Source: Desulfobacteraceae bacterium (GTDB taxonomy: Bacteria > Desulfobacterota > Desulfobacteria > Desulfobacterales > Desulfosalsimonadaceae). Taken from it: a DNA stretch of 64,000 nt. The DNA lies in assembly GCA_011389515.1 (NCBI GenBank), contig JAABUA010000001.1, positions 1-64,000 on the forward strand, written 5' to 3'. Of this stretch, positions 27,110-36,020 are shown in pieces. Below the pieces are notes generated by a model. That model did not search any database and was not told the origin of the DNA. It worked only from the letters and a program-made list of their open reading frames with translations. The position numbers and the translations under genes were made by a program. Within the stretch, counting starts at the first letter, position 1, and the number at the start of each line of letters is the position of its first letter.

Positions 27110-27418
27110 TTATTTGCTGCCACCTCAGCCGCTTTTGCCGGATTCTCTTTTACCGGCGTCATCTGCTTCTTTTTTCTTCTTTTCTTTTTCTCTGGCCTCT
27201 TTCTCTGCTTTCTCTCTGGCCTCTTTTTCTTCCTGGGTCAGGTGCTCTTCTTGCTTCTGCATCTTGTCAGCGCCAACTGCGCTGTCTTCTTTCGCGCCGC
27301 AGCCGCTCGCGCCTCAGCCGCTTCCCGCATGGACAGACGGCAGAGAACCACCCCCAAGGCCTACCAGGCTGACAATGGTCAAGCCGGCAAGAATTTGTTT
27401 TACCTCTTTCTTGTCCAT
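27110..27418 (-). CDS. sbtA: SbtA-like RiPP precursor peptide with two selenocysteines
   Basis: 102 residues when two in-frame UGA codons (27316-27314 and 27127-27125) are read as Sec35 and Sec98. The N-terminus is a leader with basic start and hydrophobic stretch (KQILAGLTIVSLVGLGGG). Three S-G-X-G sites follow: SGUG (33-36), SGCG (38-41) and SGUG (96-99, near the C-terminal GGSK). A charged coiled-coil-like Lys/Glu/Arg linker (about 52-92) separates them. AGGGAGG lies 5 nt before the ATG. SbtM-type maturase is encoded next. Such precursors are modified on Sec-Gly/Cys-Gly sites by the radical SAM enzyme. It would be missed by standard gene callers since the longest UGA-free piece has no start. 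Confidence 0.9.
27268..27284 (-). promoter_or_regulatory. Candidate SECIS for the first Sec codon of sbtA
   Basis: On the minus strand CAGCGC pairs with GCGCTG (6 bp) around the loop AGTTG. The loop starts 36 nt after the UGA at 27316-27314, near the upper limit for bacterial SECIS elements, and has G in position two. A GC-rich, less regular fold just after the UGA is an alternative. Confidence 0.5.
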
Positions 27419-27553
27419 TGATACCTCCCTTGATTTATAAAAAACCGGCATTGAGAAAATCAATCGAAACATCTCCGCCGTATACAGAAATAAAATAATA
27501 GGGATTTTCCCGCTTGTCGAATAGCAAAAACAAATTCAGGGAAACGCATCATT

Positions 27554-29482
27554 TCATGATCGTTTCCACCTTCTGATGAGGAAGGCCAAAAGCGTGAGCA
27601 CGAAAGCAAACACCGCGAAAGCGGCCCAGGTGACCAGTGTGCCCCGGTACAACAGGTGGACCGGGTTGAGGCTGGCCTGTTCGACAATGCGCCCCTGGGG
27701 GGTACGGTATCGATCGGGGATGTCTGGATAGCCGTCGCCGGTCAGGTCTTCGAAATGGGCGATATACGCCATGACCGCTACCCATTCCTTGAGTTCCTGG
27801 ATGCCTGGTTTTAGGGGGTCTGCATCCACCCGGAAATCCACCAGGGAATCGATGGGCTTTCCGTTTCGGTCTTTGGGAACGATGTTGAGGAGGTTGTAGG
27901 TAAAACTGCCGATAACCTTGAGGAAGGTGGCCTCGTAGATATTTGCAGCCACGCGGTAGAGGGCGTCGTTGGCACGGGAGTAGTCAAGGGGTTCGAAATG
28001 GCCGTTTTTATCCATGATCTCAATGCCGGTGACGCGGTCAAAGGGCATGCGATAGGGATTATAGGTAAACCTGACGCCGGAGATCTGGATAAAATAGTCC
28101 TCGCCTTTCAATGGGTATACCGTGGTGATGACTTCCAGTGCGCGCTTGATTTCATAGCCGTGGATATAGCAGTGAACAATGGGGTAGCCGGAGGAGTGTT
28201 GATCGTCCATGCCGATGCCCAACGGAAGCGTGCGAAAGATGTCCGCTACGGAAAGCCTGCCGGTTTGCCCCCTGAGAATGTCCGCGCGAATGACGCCGTT
28301 GGCTTTGATGGCCATCTGTACGCGGGTTTCCGGGTCAAGTACGTCACGACCGTGCTTGTCGACATACCAGCGGATGGCGTCTGCAAGGAGGTTTCCAACG
28401 GTTGATTCCGCCTCATAAAGATTCATGTCAAAGGCTGTTTTCCCGATGATATCCCAGTAAGACAGCCCGTATTGCTGCAATACGTTTTCGTTGATTTCAT
28501 CGATATAGGTGTCGATCCGGGCCTGGACAAGGGGGTCTGCAGGGATTGAATCGTCGATTGTTATGAGGTCGTAGTTTGCAAGGGATGTTTTGCCGCCGTC
28601 AAAAGTGATATCCAGGACACCCACAGACCGGCCGTAATTGCCGGTCTGAACAATAAGGGTGCCGCCCACAGCAATCGGTTTTTCAAGAATCGTGTGGCTG
28701 TGGCCGGAGATGATCACGTCGATGCCGGGGACTTTTCCGGCAAGCTCCTCGTCTTCGGATGGTACGTTGGTATAGATGCCGCTGTGGGAAAGACAGACAA
28801 CGATGTCGACGCTTTCCCGTTCCCGCAGCATCGCAACCATGTCCCGGGCCGTCTCAACGGGATCGCGAAACGTCACCGGTGCGGCAAACGGCGCCTGGTC
28901 GGAAGCGATGCTGCCCATGATGCCGAAAAAGCCTATTCGCACACCGTCTGCTTCCCTTACGGCGTAGGGTCGCACGAGCCCCTGCGTAAAAACCGCTTCG
29001 AGGGTGTCGTCTCTTCCGCTTTCATCGGAAAAGATCGCGTTGGAAAAAACGATGCCGGGCAGTTGGTTCATTGATTGCGCAGTGGTGATGATCCGGGCAA
29101 GACCCTCGGGGAACATATCAAATTCATGATTGCCCAGCGTAACGTAATCGTAGCCCATTTCGTGCATGAGGCGAAGCTCGAAGGCGTTTTCACGGGCCGG
29201 TATATGAAAGAGCGTTCCCATGGTGAAATCTCCCGCATCCACCGTGAAAACAGGGTTTTCTCGGGCATCTCGTTCCCGGTCCATAACCGTTGCGATGCGG
29301 GCCCAACCGCCGACGGTTTCGTCAACGCCGGTTTCGCCGGGGATAAAATCCAGTTCCGGGGAAAATGGCATGAGATGGGAATGCAGATCATTGGTGTGGA
29401 TGAAGGTAATGGTTTTCGGAGAGCCGTGAACCGGCATTGCGGATAGAAACAAAATGGCAAGGGTGATGATTGCGCGGCGCAT
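27554..29482 (-). CDS. Surface-anchored 5'-nucleotidase (UshA family)
   Basis: 642 residues. An N-terminal signal peptide (to about residue 20, MPVHGS) precedes a metallophosphatase domain with THTNDLHSH-type start (FIHTNDLHSHLM), DAGDFTMG, GNHEFD and SGHSHT metal-binding motifs. The C-terminal 5'-nucleotidase substrate domain follows (~350-560). A single hydrophobic helix near the end (VTWAAFAVFAFVLTLLAFLI) with RRWKRS behind it anchors it in the membrane facing the periplasm. It would hydrolyse nucleotides or 2',3'-cyclic nucleotides. It is adjacent to DUF2905, 9 nt upstream. Confidence 0.9.
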   Translation of the reverse strand: MRRAIITLAILFLSAMPVHGSPKTITFIHTNDLHSHLMPFSPELDFIPGETGVDETVGGWARIATVMDRERDARENPVFTVDAGDFTMGTLFHIPARENAFELRLMHEMGYDYVTLGNHEFDMFPEGLARIITTAQSMNQLPGIVFSNAIFSDESGRDDTLEAVFTQGLVRPYAVREADGVRIGFFGIMGSIASDQAPFAAPVTFRDPVETARDMVAMLRERESVDIVVCLSHSGIYTNVPSEDEELAGKVPGIDVIISGHSHTILEKPIAVGGTLIVQTGNYGRSVGVLDITFDGGKTSLANYDLITIDDSIPADPLVQARIDTYIDEINENVLQQYGLSYWDIIGKTAFDMNLYEAESTVGNLLADAIRWYVDKHGRDVLDPETRVQMAIKANGVIRADILRGQTGRLSVADIFRTLPLGIGMDDQHSSGYPIVHCYIHGYEIKRALEVITTVYPLKGEDYFIQISGVRFTYNPYRMPFDRVTGIEIMDKNGHFEPLDYSRANDALYRVAANIYEATFLKVIGSFTYNLLNIVPKDRNGKPIDSLVDFRVDADPLKPGIQELKEWVAVMAYIAHFEDLTGDGYPDIPDRYRTPQGRIVEQASLNPVHLLYRGTLVTWAAFAVFAFVLTLLAFLIRRWKRS

Positions 29483-29491
29483 GAAATTTCC

Positions 29492-29692
29492 TTATCGTCT
29501 CAGTATCCACAGGATCACCGACAGTGCAACCGAAACAATGATCATCGTGGTAATGGGGATATAGATTCTCATGTTGGGCCGGCCGATGATGATATCTCCG
29601 GGGAGCCTGCCAATGGGCAGTTTGGCGAGATATGGCCAGCACAGTCCGATAATGATGATAGCAATGCCGATGATAACCAGGGTTTTTTGCAT
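29492..29692 (-). CDS. DUF2905 small membrane protein
   Basis: 66 residues with two hydrophobic helices flanking the conserved segment LGRLPGDI-type (IGRLPGDIIIGRPNMRIYIP), diagnostic of DUF2905. The function is unknown. It lies 9 nt upstream of the nucleotidase gene, on the same strand. Confidence 0.88.
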   Translation of the reverse strand: MQKTLVIIGIAIIIIGLCWPYLAKLPIGRLPGDIIIGRPNMRIYIPITTMIIVSVALSVILWILRR

Positions 29693-29736
29693 GAGACATC
29701 CGGGTGCGGTTTTGGCGCCTGAACAATAGGCTGCGA

Positions 29737-30750
29737 TTATAGTACGTTATAATAGGATTTATACCACTCGATAAAGCGGCTGATCCCCTCCTCTATGGTG
29801 GTCTGGGGTTTGAACCCGACCGCGTCGTATAAATCGTCAATGTCCGCGTAGGTGGACGGCACATCTCCCGGCTGCAGGTCGAGAAAGTTTTTTTCCGCCT
29901 CTTTTCCAAGGGCTTTTTCCAGAACCCCGATAAAACGCATGAGGCTTTCCGGGTTGTTGTTTCCGATGTTGTATATGCGGTACGGGGCGTAAGATGTTCC
30001 GGGGTCCGGGGCGTTTCCGGTCCAGTTCAGGTCGGGTTCCGGACGTTTTTTCATAATCCGGACCACGCCTTCGATAATGTCGTCAATGTAGGTAAAATCC
30101 CGCTGCATATTGCCGTGATTGAACACCTTGATGGGCTGGTCCGCCAGGATTGCTTTTGTAAAGAGAAAAAGGGCCATGTCCGGCCGGCCCCATGGACCGT
30201 AGACCGTGAAAAATCGAAGACCGGTGCAGTTCAGGTCATAGAGATGGCTGTAGGTATGCGCCATGAGTTCATTGGCCTTTTTGCTGGCAGCATAAAGCGA
30301 AACCGGGTGATCCACGTTGTCATGGACGGAAAAAGGCATTTTGGTGTTGGCCCCGTACACTGAGCTGGACGATGCGAAAACCAGGTGAGAGATGCCGTTA
30401 TGGCGGCAGCATTCAAGCAGGTTGACAAAACCAACAATATTGGCATCCACGTATGCATGGGGGTTTTCCAGGGAATAGCGCACGCCGGCCTGGGCTGCAA
30501 GATTAACGACCGTATCGAACGGATATTTGCCAAAAAGCCATGTCAGCCGGGATCTGTCGCTGATGTCGAGCTGATGGAAAATGAATGTGTCCTGCCCGGA
30601 GAGCTGCTTCAGGCGCTCCTTTTTCAGGTTGACGTCGTAGTAGTCGGACATGTTGTCGACGCCGATGACCGTGAAGCCTTCCCCGGCAAGCCGTTTGCAA
30701 AGATGAAAGCCGATAAAACCCGCTGCGCCGGTTACGAGAATATTTTTCAT
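29737..30750 (-). CDS. UDP-glucuronate 4-epimerase-like NAD-dependent epimerase
   Basis: 337 residues, extended short-chain dehydrogenase. It has a [13 protein letters not shown]-binding motif, an SSSVYG block, the catalytic YAASK (Tyr-x-x-x-Lys) and the [15 protein letters not shown] motif typical of UDP-glucuronate/galacturonate 4-epimerases. It would provide UDP-galacturonate for surface polysaccharide. It stands near, but not with, the UDP-sugar dehydrogenase at 41.3 kb. Confidence 0.92.
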   Translation of the reverse strand: MKNILVTGAAGFIGFHLCKRLAGEGFTVIGVDNMSDYYDVNLKKERLKQLSGQDTFIFHQLDISDRSRLTWLFGKYPFDTVVNLAAQAGVRYSLENPHAYVDANIVGFVNLLECCRHNGISHLVFASSSSVYGANTKMPFSVHDNVDHPVSLYAASKKANELMAHTYSHLYDLNCTGLRFFTVYGPWGRPDMALFLFTKAILADQPIKVFNHGNMQRDFTYIDDIIEGVVRIMKKRPEPDLNWTGNAPDPGTSYAPYRIYNIGNNNPESLMRFIGVLEKALGKEAEKNFLDLQPGDVPSTYADIDDLYDAVGFKPQTTIEEGISRFIEWYKSYYNVL

Positions 30751-30818
30751 ATGAGACAGCCGTTACCATACTTTAGGGTTTCTGGATGTAATGCATCGCC
30801 GATCATGCGTGAATGGCA

Positions 30819-32270
30819 TTACTGCAGGTTTTGCAGCCAGTCGATCAGCAGCCGGACGCCGAAGCCGGTGCCGCCGACCGGGCAGTAGGCGTTTGCCTTG
30901 TCTGAAAATGCCGGACCCGCGATGTCGATATGCGCCCAGTTGACTTCTTTTACAAATTCGGAGAGGAACAACGCAGCGGCGATGGCGCCGCCCCAGCGGC
31001 TTTTCCCGACGTTTCGGATATCGGCGATATCGCTTTTGATCATGTCCCTGTAGTCGTCGGGCATGGGCATGGCCCAGCATCGCTCAAAGGTTTTTCTGCC
31101 GGAAGCAACGAGCTGCCCGGACAGCTTGTCATTCCACGAAAAGACGCCGGCGATCTTCGGGCCCAGGGCCATTTTGCAGGCCCCCGTCAGGGTGGCCACA
31201 TCGATAAGGGTGTCTGGCGTATATTGCTTGATGGCATAGGAAATGGCATCAGCAAGGATCATTCGCCCTTCGGCATCGGTGTTGCCGATCTCAACGGTCT
31301 TTCCAGACGCGGTCCGGATAATGTCCCCGGGGCGATAGGCATTGCCGGAAGGCATGTTTTCCACCAGGGGAAGAACGCCGATGATCCTGTGGCCGATCTC
31401 CATTCGGGAAGCGGTGATCAGGGTTGCGGCAACGGCCGCTGCTCCCGCCATGTCCTGCTTCATGTCTGCAAGCCCGCTGCCCGGCTTCAGGTTGATGCCG
31501 CCGGAATCGAAGGTCACCCCTTTCCCGATGAGCGCAACGGTTTTGTCATACTTGTCGGGACGGTAATCAATAACCAGCATGCGGGGCTTGGTATCGCTGC
31601 CCGAGCCAACGGCCAGCAACGCGTACATCCGGTTTTTCCGGATATTTCTTTCGTCGATGTCCACAATGGTAAGGTTTTCCCTGTCCGCTGCCTTTACGAT
31701 GGAGCGGGCAAACATGTCCGGCCGCTTGTCGTTTGGGGGGGCGCTCACCCAGTCCCGGGCCATGATCGTACCTTTGCATACGGCCTGGATGCCCCCTACG
31801 GCTTCCATGTAAGCGGTCTGTTTTGACTTATCGACGTGAAAGGCGATTTGCGTCACGGGTTTGTTTTTTCTTTCCTTCTTGTAGAAGTCAGACAGGTGGT
31901 TGCCCAGGACCGCTCCTTCCATCATGGCAAGGACGGATTCTTTTTTCCCGTGGCCGCAAAACACGATATCGGTTTGCTTTGCCTTGATCGCCCGGCTCAT
32001 TGCTTTCCCGGCAGCAGCCCGGAACACCTCGGGATCGGCCTTTTCCTTTTTGCCGATCCCCAGGAAAAGCACTCGTTCTGCCGCGGCATCTTCCGGGCTG
32101 TAGAGCATCAGCTCCTCTCCCGCCCCGCCCTTGAATTCGGGATATGTCATGGCCCGGCTGACCAGGTTTCCCGCGACCGGGCTGCGGGAAAACGTGGCGT
32201 CCTCGTATACAGGGATGACCAAAAGGCCGGTTTTCATTTGTGCAAGGTCATCTGCGGTTATGTTCAACAA
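30819..32270 (-). CDS. pepA: Leucyl aminopeptidase (M17 family)
   Basis: 483 residues. The C-terminal M17 catalytic domain is clear with VGKGVTFDSGGINLKPG-type sequence (IGKGVTFDSGGINL), the metal-binding NTDAEGRM and the GAAAVAA block. It releases N-terminal residues using two divalent metals. I place the start at a TTG (32270), with AAGGAG 6 nt upstream; no ATG is near the conserved N-terminus, and an upstream ATG (32429) would run into the J-domain gene. The N-terminal macro-like domain is present. Confidence 0.9.
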   Translation of the reverse strand: MLNITADDLAQMKTGLLVIPVYEDATFSRSPVAGNLVSRAMTYPEFKGGAGEELMLYSPEDAAAERVLFLGIGKKEKADPEVFRAAAGKAMSRAIKAKQTDIVFCGHGKKESVLAMMEGAVLGNHLSDFYKKERKNKPVTQIAFHVDKSKQTAYMEAVGGIQAVCKGTIMARDWVSAPPNDKRPDMFARSIVKAADRENLTIVDIDERNIRKNRMYALLAVGSGSDTKPRMLVIDYRPDKYDKTVALIGKGVTFDSGGINLKPGSGLADMKQDMAGAAAVAATLITASRMEIGHRIIGVLPLVENMPSGNAYRPGDIIRTASGKTVEIGNTDAEGRMILADAISYAIKQYTPDTLIDVATLTGACKMALGPKIAGVFSWNDKLSGQLVASGRKTFERCWAMPMPDDYRDMIKSDIADIRNVGKSRWGGAIAAALFLSEFVKEVNWAHIDIAGPAFSDKANAYCPVGGTGFGVRLLIDWLQNLQ

Positions 32271-32325
32271 TGGTTGCTCCTTGTGCTTATTTTTTAAAAA
32301 TTGGCCCGTTGGCGGTTTATCCGCG

Positions 32326-32676
32326 TCAGATATTTCGTTCCTTGCGAAGAGCGTCCCAGGCGACCTGGATTTCATGGAAGCGTTGGCCGGCAGCGACAAC
32401 GGACTCTTCCGGCAGGTTCCTGGCGGCAATAGCGTCTGGATGGTATTCTTTTACCAGTTTCCGATACTGCGCCCTGATGGTTTCATTTGAATCGGCAAAT
32501 GAGCAACCGAGCGTCTTGTAATGTTTGTCATCAATCGCCTGCCTGACAGACGGAGACTTTTTGCCGTAGTCGTCATTGTCGTAGAGGTGGCCGACGGTCG
32601 CACCGGCAACTGCGCCCCATGGGCCGCCAAAAACAAATCCGATGCCGCCGCCGACGATTTTCCCTTTTAATCCCAT
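32326..32676 (-). CDS. DjlA-like J-domain protein
   Basis: 116 residues. A glycine-rich hydrophobic N-terminus (VGGGIGFVFGGPWGAVAGATVGH) like that of DjlA/TerB-type co-chaperones is followed by a C-terminal J domain with the HPD motif (KEYHPDAIA). The central TerB domain is missing, so it is a short form. It would stimulate DnaK. It lies 55 nt upstream of pepA. Confidence 0.82.
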   Translation of the reverse strand: MGLKGKIVGGGIGFVFGGPWGAVAGATVGHLYDNDDYGKKSPSVRQAIDDKHYKTLGCSFADSNETIRAQYRKLVKEYHPDAIAARNLPEESVVAAGQRFHEIQVAWDALRKERNI

Positions 32677-32805
32677 TTGATGATGTTTCCTGTGTGGTTG
32701 TTGTTGAAATGCCCGTGGCGCAGCGCGCCGGCATCCCGCCTGCATGATTTTTCATCGAACCCATCTCAACATTCGGATTTCGATTCAAGATCGCGGCAGC
32801 GTCTT

Positions 32806-34089
32806 TTATGCACTCAGTTCGCGCCGCAGCATATCCAGCGCCATGTGCGCGAAAATTTCCTTGTTGGCGATCCTGTCCCGGAAAGGGAGCACGCGCCGTT
32901 TTGAAACAATACGGTTCGGACCGGCAATGGCCACGCAGATGGTTCCCACGGGTTTTTCATCCGTACCGCCGGTCGGGCCGGCAATTCCCGACGTCGCAAT
33001 GCCGTAATCCGCGCCGGATATTTTCCGGATGCCTTCGGCCATCTCCCTTGCCGTTTCCTCGGATACCGCGCCGTGCGTTTCAATGGTACCCCCTGAAACA
33101 TGCAATATAGCAGTTTTTGCCTCGTTTGCATAGGTAACAGCAGACATCAGAAAATAATCGGAGCTTCCGGCCACGTTGGTCAATCGATCGGAAATCAGGC
33201 CCCCTGTGCAGCTTTCGGCAACGGCGACAGTGACGCGTTTTTCCTTGAGCAAAGCCCCCACCACTGATTCCAGGGAGTCGCATGTATCGGAAAAGATCCA
33301 TTTGTCTAACGCTTCACGAACGTGTCCGGCGGCTTTTTCGATCCCGCGGTCAACGGCTTCAACATCGCTGCCAAAGGCAAACAGCTTGACGATGATTACG
33401 GGAAACCTCGCCAGCATACCCAGTTTCACGTCCCCGAACCGTTTGGACGGCTCCTTGAGACGCTGGTTGACCTCGGCTTCCGGAAGTCCGAAAAGCGAGA
33501 ACTGCTTTTCCCGGTAGTGCTGCTGATAATCCGTTGTAACATGTTCCGCCTTGATGGCGGGAATGACCATCTCCGTCATCATGGTTTTCATTTCCCGGGG
33601 GACGCCCGGCAAAAAATACAAGGTGCATTTGCCGATGGTCATTTTAAACCCGGGGGCTGTCCCGGAACGGTTGATCACCGGGATCGCGTTTTCCGGAAGC
33701 ATGGCCTGCTTGCCGTCCGATAGGCTCATGGGCCTTGGAAACCGGTTGAAAAAATCCTGTATAGACAAAAGGGCTTCCTGGTTTTCGATAAGTTTCACGC
33801 CGGCGGCATCGGCAGCGGCCTGGGCGGTGATATCGTCAACAGTCGGGCCCAGCCCGCCGGTTACAACAGCGATATCCGTATGATCACCGATCTCGACCAG
33901 CAGGTCCCGGAGGCGGGGCGCATCGTCTCCCACGGTGGTATGCCGGGTGACGTGAAGGCCGGTTTCCAAAAGAGCGGCGGCAATATAGGCGGAATTGGAA
34001 TCCACGATTGCGCCGGTAAGGACTTCGTCCCCGGTGGAGACGACCTGCGCCAGCAGAGGCGCATGGTTTTGTTTTCTGCGTGTATTCAT
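32806..34089 (-). CDS. cinA: CinA: nicotinamide-nucleotide amidase/competence-damage protein
   Basis: 427 residues. The N-terminal MoaB/MoeA-like domain (VSTGDEVLTG, VTGGLGPTVDDIT) and the C-terminal PncC-type NMN deamidase domain (VAVAESCTGGLISDRLT, ATSGIAGPTGGT) are both present. It recycles NMN to nicotinate mononucleotide and may have ADP-ribose pyrophosphatase activity. ATG 34089 is used; a TTG at 34116 has no ribosome-binding site. It is divergent from the trp operon. Confidence 0.92.
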   Translation of the reverse strand: MNTRRKQNHAPLLAQVVSTGDEVLTGAIVDSNSAYIAAALLETGLHVTRHTTVGDDAPRLRDLLVEIGDHTDIAVVTGGLGPTVDDITAQAAADAAGVKLIENQEALLSIQDFFNRFPRPMSLSDGKQAMLPENAIPVINRSGTAPGFKMTIGKCTLYFLPGVPREMKTMMTEMVIPAIKAEHVTTDYQQHYREKQFSLFGLPEAEVNQRLKEPSKRFGDVKLGMLARFPVIIVKLFAFGSDVEAVDRGIEKAAGHVREALDKWIFSDTCDSLESVVGALLKEKRVTVAVAESCTGGLISDRLTNVAGSSDYFLMSAVTYANEAKTAILHVSGGTIETHGAVSEETAREMAEGIRKISGADYGIATSGIAGPTGGTDEKPVGTICVAIAGPNRIVSKRRVLPFRDRIANKEIFAHMALDMLRRELSA

Positions 34090-34215
34090 GTTTTTTGTCT
34101 CACGAGCGGTTACCAAGTGTATAATGGAAAAAGCATATTGTTAAATTATAATACGGTTTGACTATTTGTTAAACCAATAACCAATAGTTTGCAAAAGGAA
34201 ACCACAAAAAACCGC

Positions 34216-34245
34216 TTGACAAAGCAGCAACAAACCATTTATTTG
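34216..34245 (+). promoter_or_regulatory. Candidate trp operon promoter
   Basis: A perfect -35 TTGACA (34216-34221) is followed at 18 nt by TATTTG (34240-34245, three of six to TATAAT). It lies about 58 nt before the leader-peptide start, as expected for an attenuated operon. The weak -10 lowers confidence. Confidence 0.4.
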
Positions 34246-34302
34246 AAGGAATAGATCCAATAAATCCATAACGATCCTATACGGACAGGCAGAAAATTTA
34301 CC

Positions 34303-34395
34303 ATGAATCACCCGTGCGCATATCAGCAGAAGGTACACCGGCACAACTGGTGGTGGCAGACGCATAACAGGGTCTGTCGGCGGACACCAGCGTAA
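34303..34395 (+). CDS. trpL: trp operon leader peptide with three Trp codons in a row
   Basis: 30 residues. Residues 16-18 are Trp-Trp-Trp (TGGTGGTGG at 34348-34356), placed just before an attenuator hairpin set. Translation would stall here when charged tRNA-Trp is scarce and favour the antiterminator. It is too short for standard gene calls. The ribosome-binding site is weak. The downstream order and structure are those of a classical attenuated trp leader. Confidence 0.85.
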   Translation: MNHPCAYQQKVHRHNWWWQTHNRVCRRTPA

Positions 34396-34405
34396 GGCTG
34401 AAAGT

Positions 34406-34497
34406 AACCGTGGCAGCCCCAGGGGCCCCCACGGTTTTATGGTTGATTGAACAAAGAGATCCAAGGCCGTGGGGGTAAAGCCCACGGCCTTTTTTTA
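34406..34497 (+). terminator. trp attenuator: pause/antiterminator/terminator
   Basis: Terminator: AAGGCCGTGGG (34463-34473) pairs with CCCACGGCCTT (34481-34491), followed by a T-run. Antiterminator: CCCCCACGG (34426-34434) pairs perfectly with CCGTGGGGG (34467-34475), which would sequester the terminator arm. Pause/protector hairpin: AACCGTGG (34406-34413) pairs with CCACGGTT (34429-34436). Each segment competes with the next, so the four-segment logic is complete. All read by eye. Confidence 0.88.
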
Positions 34498-34526
34498 TTG
34501 GAATAACCGTTTTTAAAGGAGCCAAC

Positions 34527-36020
34527 ATGCGGTTGCGAGATTTTCCGGACAAAAATGAATTTATACACCTTTATGGACGGCACGACGTGGTCCCTGTTTG
34601 CCGGGAAATTCTGGCGGACATGGAAACCCCGGTGTCGGTTTTGACAAAGACGTACAAAAACACCGGTCCGGCCTTTCTTCTGGAAAGCGTGGAAGGTGGT
34701 GAACGGTGGGGAACCTACAGCTTTTTGAGCACATCGGCCCACGCGGTCGTCCGGCTGTTCAGAAACGACATTGAAATCGCCGAAAACGGCCGAAATGAGC
34801 GTTTTCCCCATAACGGCGACCCGCTTGGCGCCTTGCGAAAACGCATGGACCGTTACAACCCGGCCATTATACCGGAGCTGCCCCGATTTTGGGGCGGGCT
34901 GGTGGGATATCTCACCTATGAAACGATTTCCTTTTTCGAGGCCATTGAAAATCGCCTTCCGGATGACCGGCCCATTGCGAGCTTCATGATACCCGATGAA
35001 ATGATGATATTCGACAACATCCGAAACACGATCATGCTGGTGGCGCTGATGGTCAAAAAGGACGGCGCCGCACCGGCCTCTGCCTATGAAGAGGGGCTTT
35101 CGCGCCTGCTGGGTATGGAGGAAAAAATCAGCGCGCCGTTGCCGCGAACATCAGCAGCCCCCAGGATCGCAAAAACAGACGGCAGACCCCTTTCGCCGGT
35201 TTTTGATAAATCCGTATTTCTGAAAAACGTAGATGTCATCAAATCCCACATCCTGGCGGGCGACGTGATCCAGGCAGTGATTTCCCAACCGTTTACGGCA
35301 ACGATGCCTTCAGACCCGATCGCCCTGTACCGGGCGCAGCGGTATGTCAATCCGTCACCCTACATGTTTTTCATGCATCTGGACGACACGCTTCTGGTAG
35401 GTTCCTCGCCGGAAACCATGGTGCGTCTTGAAAACCGGGTCGCATCGCTCAGGCCCATTGCCGGCACGCGCCCACGGGGAAAAACCGAGCAGGAAGACCG
35501 AAAGCTTGCCGACGACCTGCTGGCCGATGAAAAGGAACGAGCAGAGCACCTGATGCTGGTCGACCTGGGGAGGAACGACCTCGGGCGCGTGGCGGAGACC
35601 GGCACGGTGCAGGTAACGGACCTCATGGTGGTGGAGCGCTACTCCCACGTGATGCACCTGGTATCCAACATCACCTGCGACCTGATGGAGAGCGTGGATG
35701 CATATGATCTGCTTGCCGCTTCCTTTCCCGCAGGCACGCTCACAGGCGCTCCCAAGGTAAGGGCCATGGAAATCATCGGCGCGCTTGAAAAACAGCCGAG
35801 AGGACCATACGGGGGCGCCGTTGGATATATTTCCTTTCACGGCAACATGGATCTTGCCATCACCATACGGACCGCATGCGTTGAAAACGGTGAGATGACG
35901 GTGCGGGCCGGCGCCGGCATCGTGGCGGATTCCGAACCGGAAAAGGAATACGTGGAAACCGTGAACAAGGCCATGGCCATTGGGAAGGCGCTGGAACTGA
36001 TTAAAGGAGAAATGCCATGA
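34527..36020 (+). CDS. trpE: Anthranilate synthase component I
   Basis: 497 residues. Chorismate-binding motifs are present: the N-terminal LLESVEGGERWGTYSF (feedback-inhibition region), SPYMFFMHLDDTLLVGSSPE, RPIAGTRPRG and the C-terminal AGTLTGAPKVRAMEI. It forms anthranilate from chorismate with the glutaminase TrpG. AAGGAG precedes the ATG. It overlaps trpG by 4 nt. Confidence 0.95.
   Translation: MRLRDFPDKNEFIHLYGRHDVVPVCREILADMETPVSVLTKTYKNTGPAFLLESVEGGERWGTYSFLSTSAHAVVRLFRNDIEIAENGRNERFPHNGDPLGALRKRMDRYNPAIIPELPRFWGGLVGYLTYETISFFEAIENRLPDDRPIASFMIPDEMMIFDNIRNTIMLVALMVKKDGAAPASAYEEGLSRLLGMEEKISAPLPRTSAAPRIAKTDGRPLSPVFDKSVFLKNVDVIKSHILAGDVIQAVISQPFTATMPSDPIALYRAQRYVNPSPYMFFMHLDDTLLVGSSPETMVRLENRVASLRPIAGTRPRGKTEQEDRKLADDLLADEKERAEHLMLVDLGRNDLGRVAETGTVQVTDLMVVERYSHVMHLVSNITCDLMESVDAYDLLAASFPAGTLTGAPKVRAMEIIGALEKQPRGPYGGAVGYISFHGNMDLAITIRTACVENGEMTVRAGAGIVADSEPEKEYVETVNKAMAIGKALELIKGEMP

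Noticed and set aside
27314-27316. TGA as the true end of a 34-residue peptide
   Set aside because: The frame continues with two more SGXG motifs, ends GGSK and TAA, and is followed by a matching radical SAM maturase.
27074-27421. Plus-strand open frames with long Phe/Ser/Leu runs
   Set aside because: They are the antisense of the Lys/Glu linker of sbtA, low-complexity and without ribosome-binding site.
30930-31826. 298-residue plus-strand frame over pepA
   Set aside because: Antisense shadow; pepA motifs are on the opposite strand.
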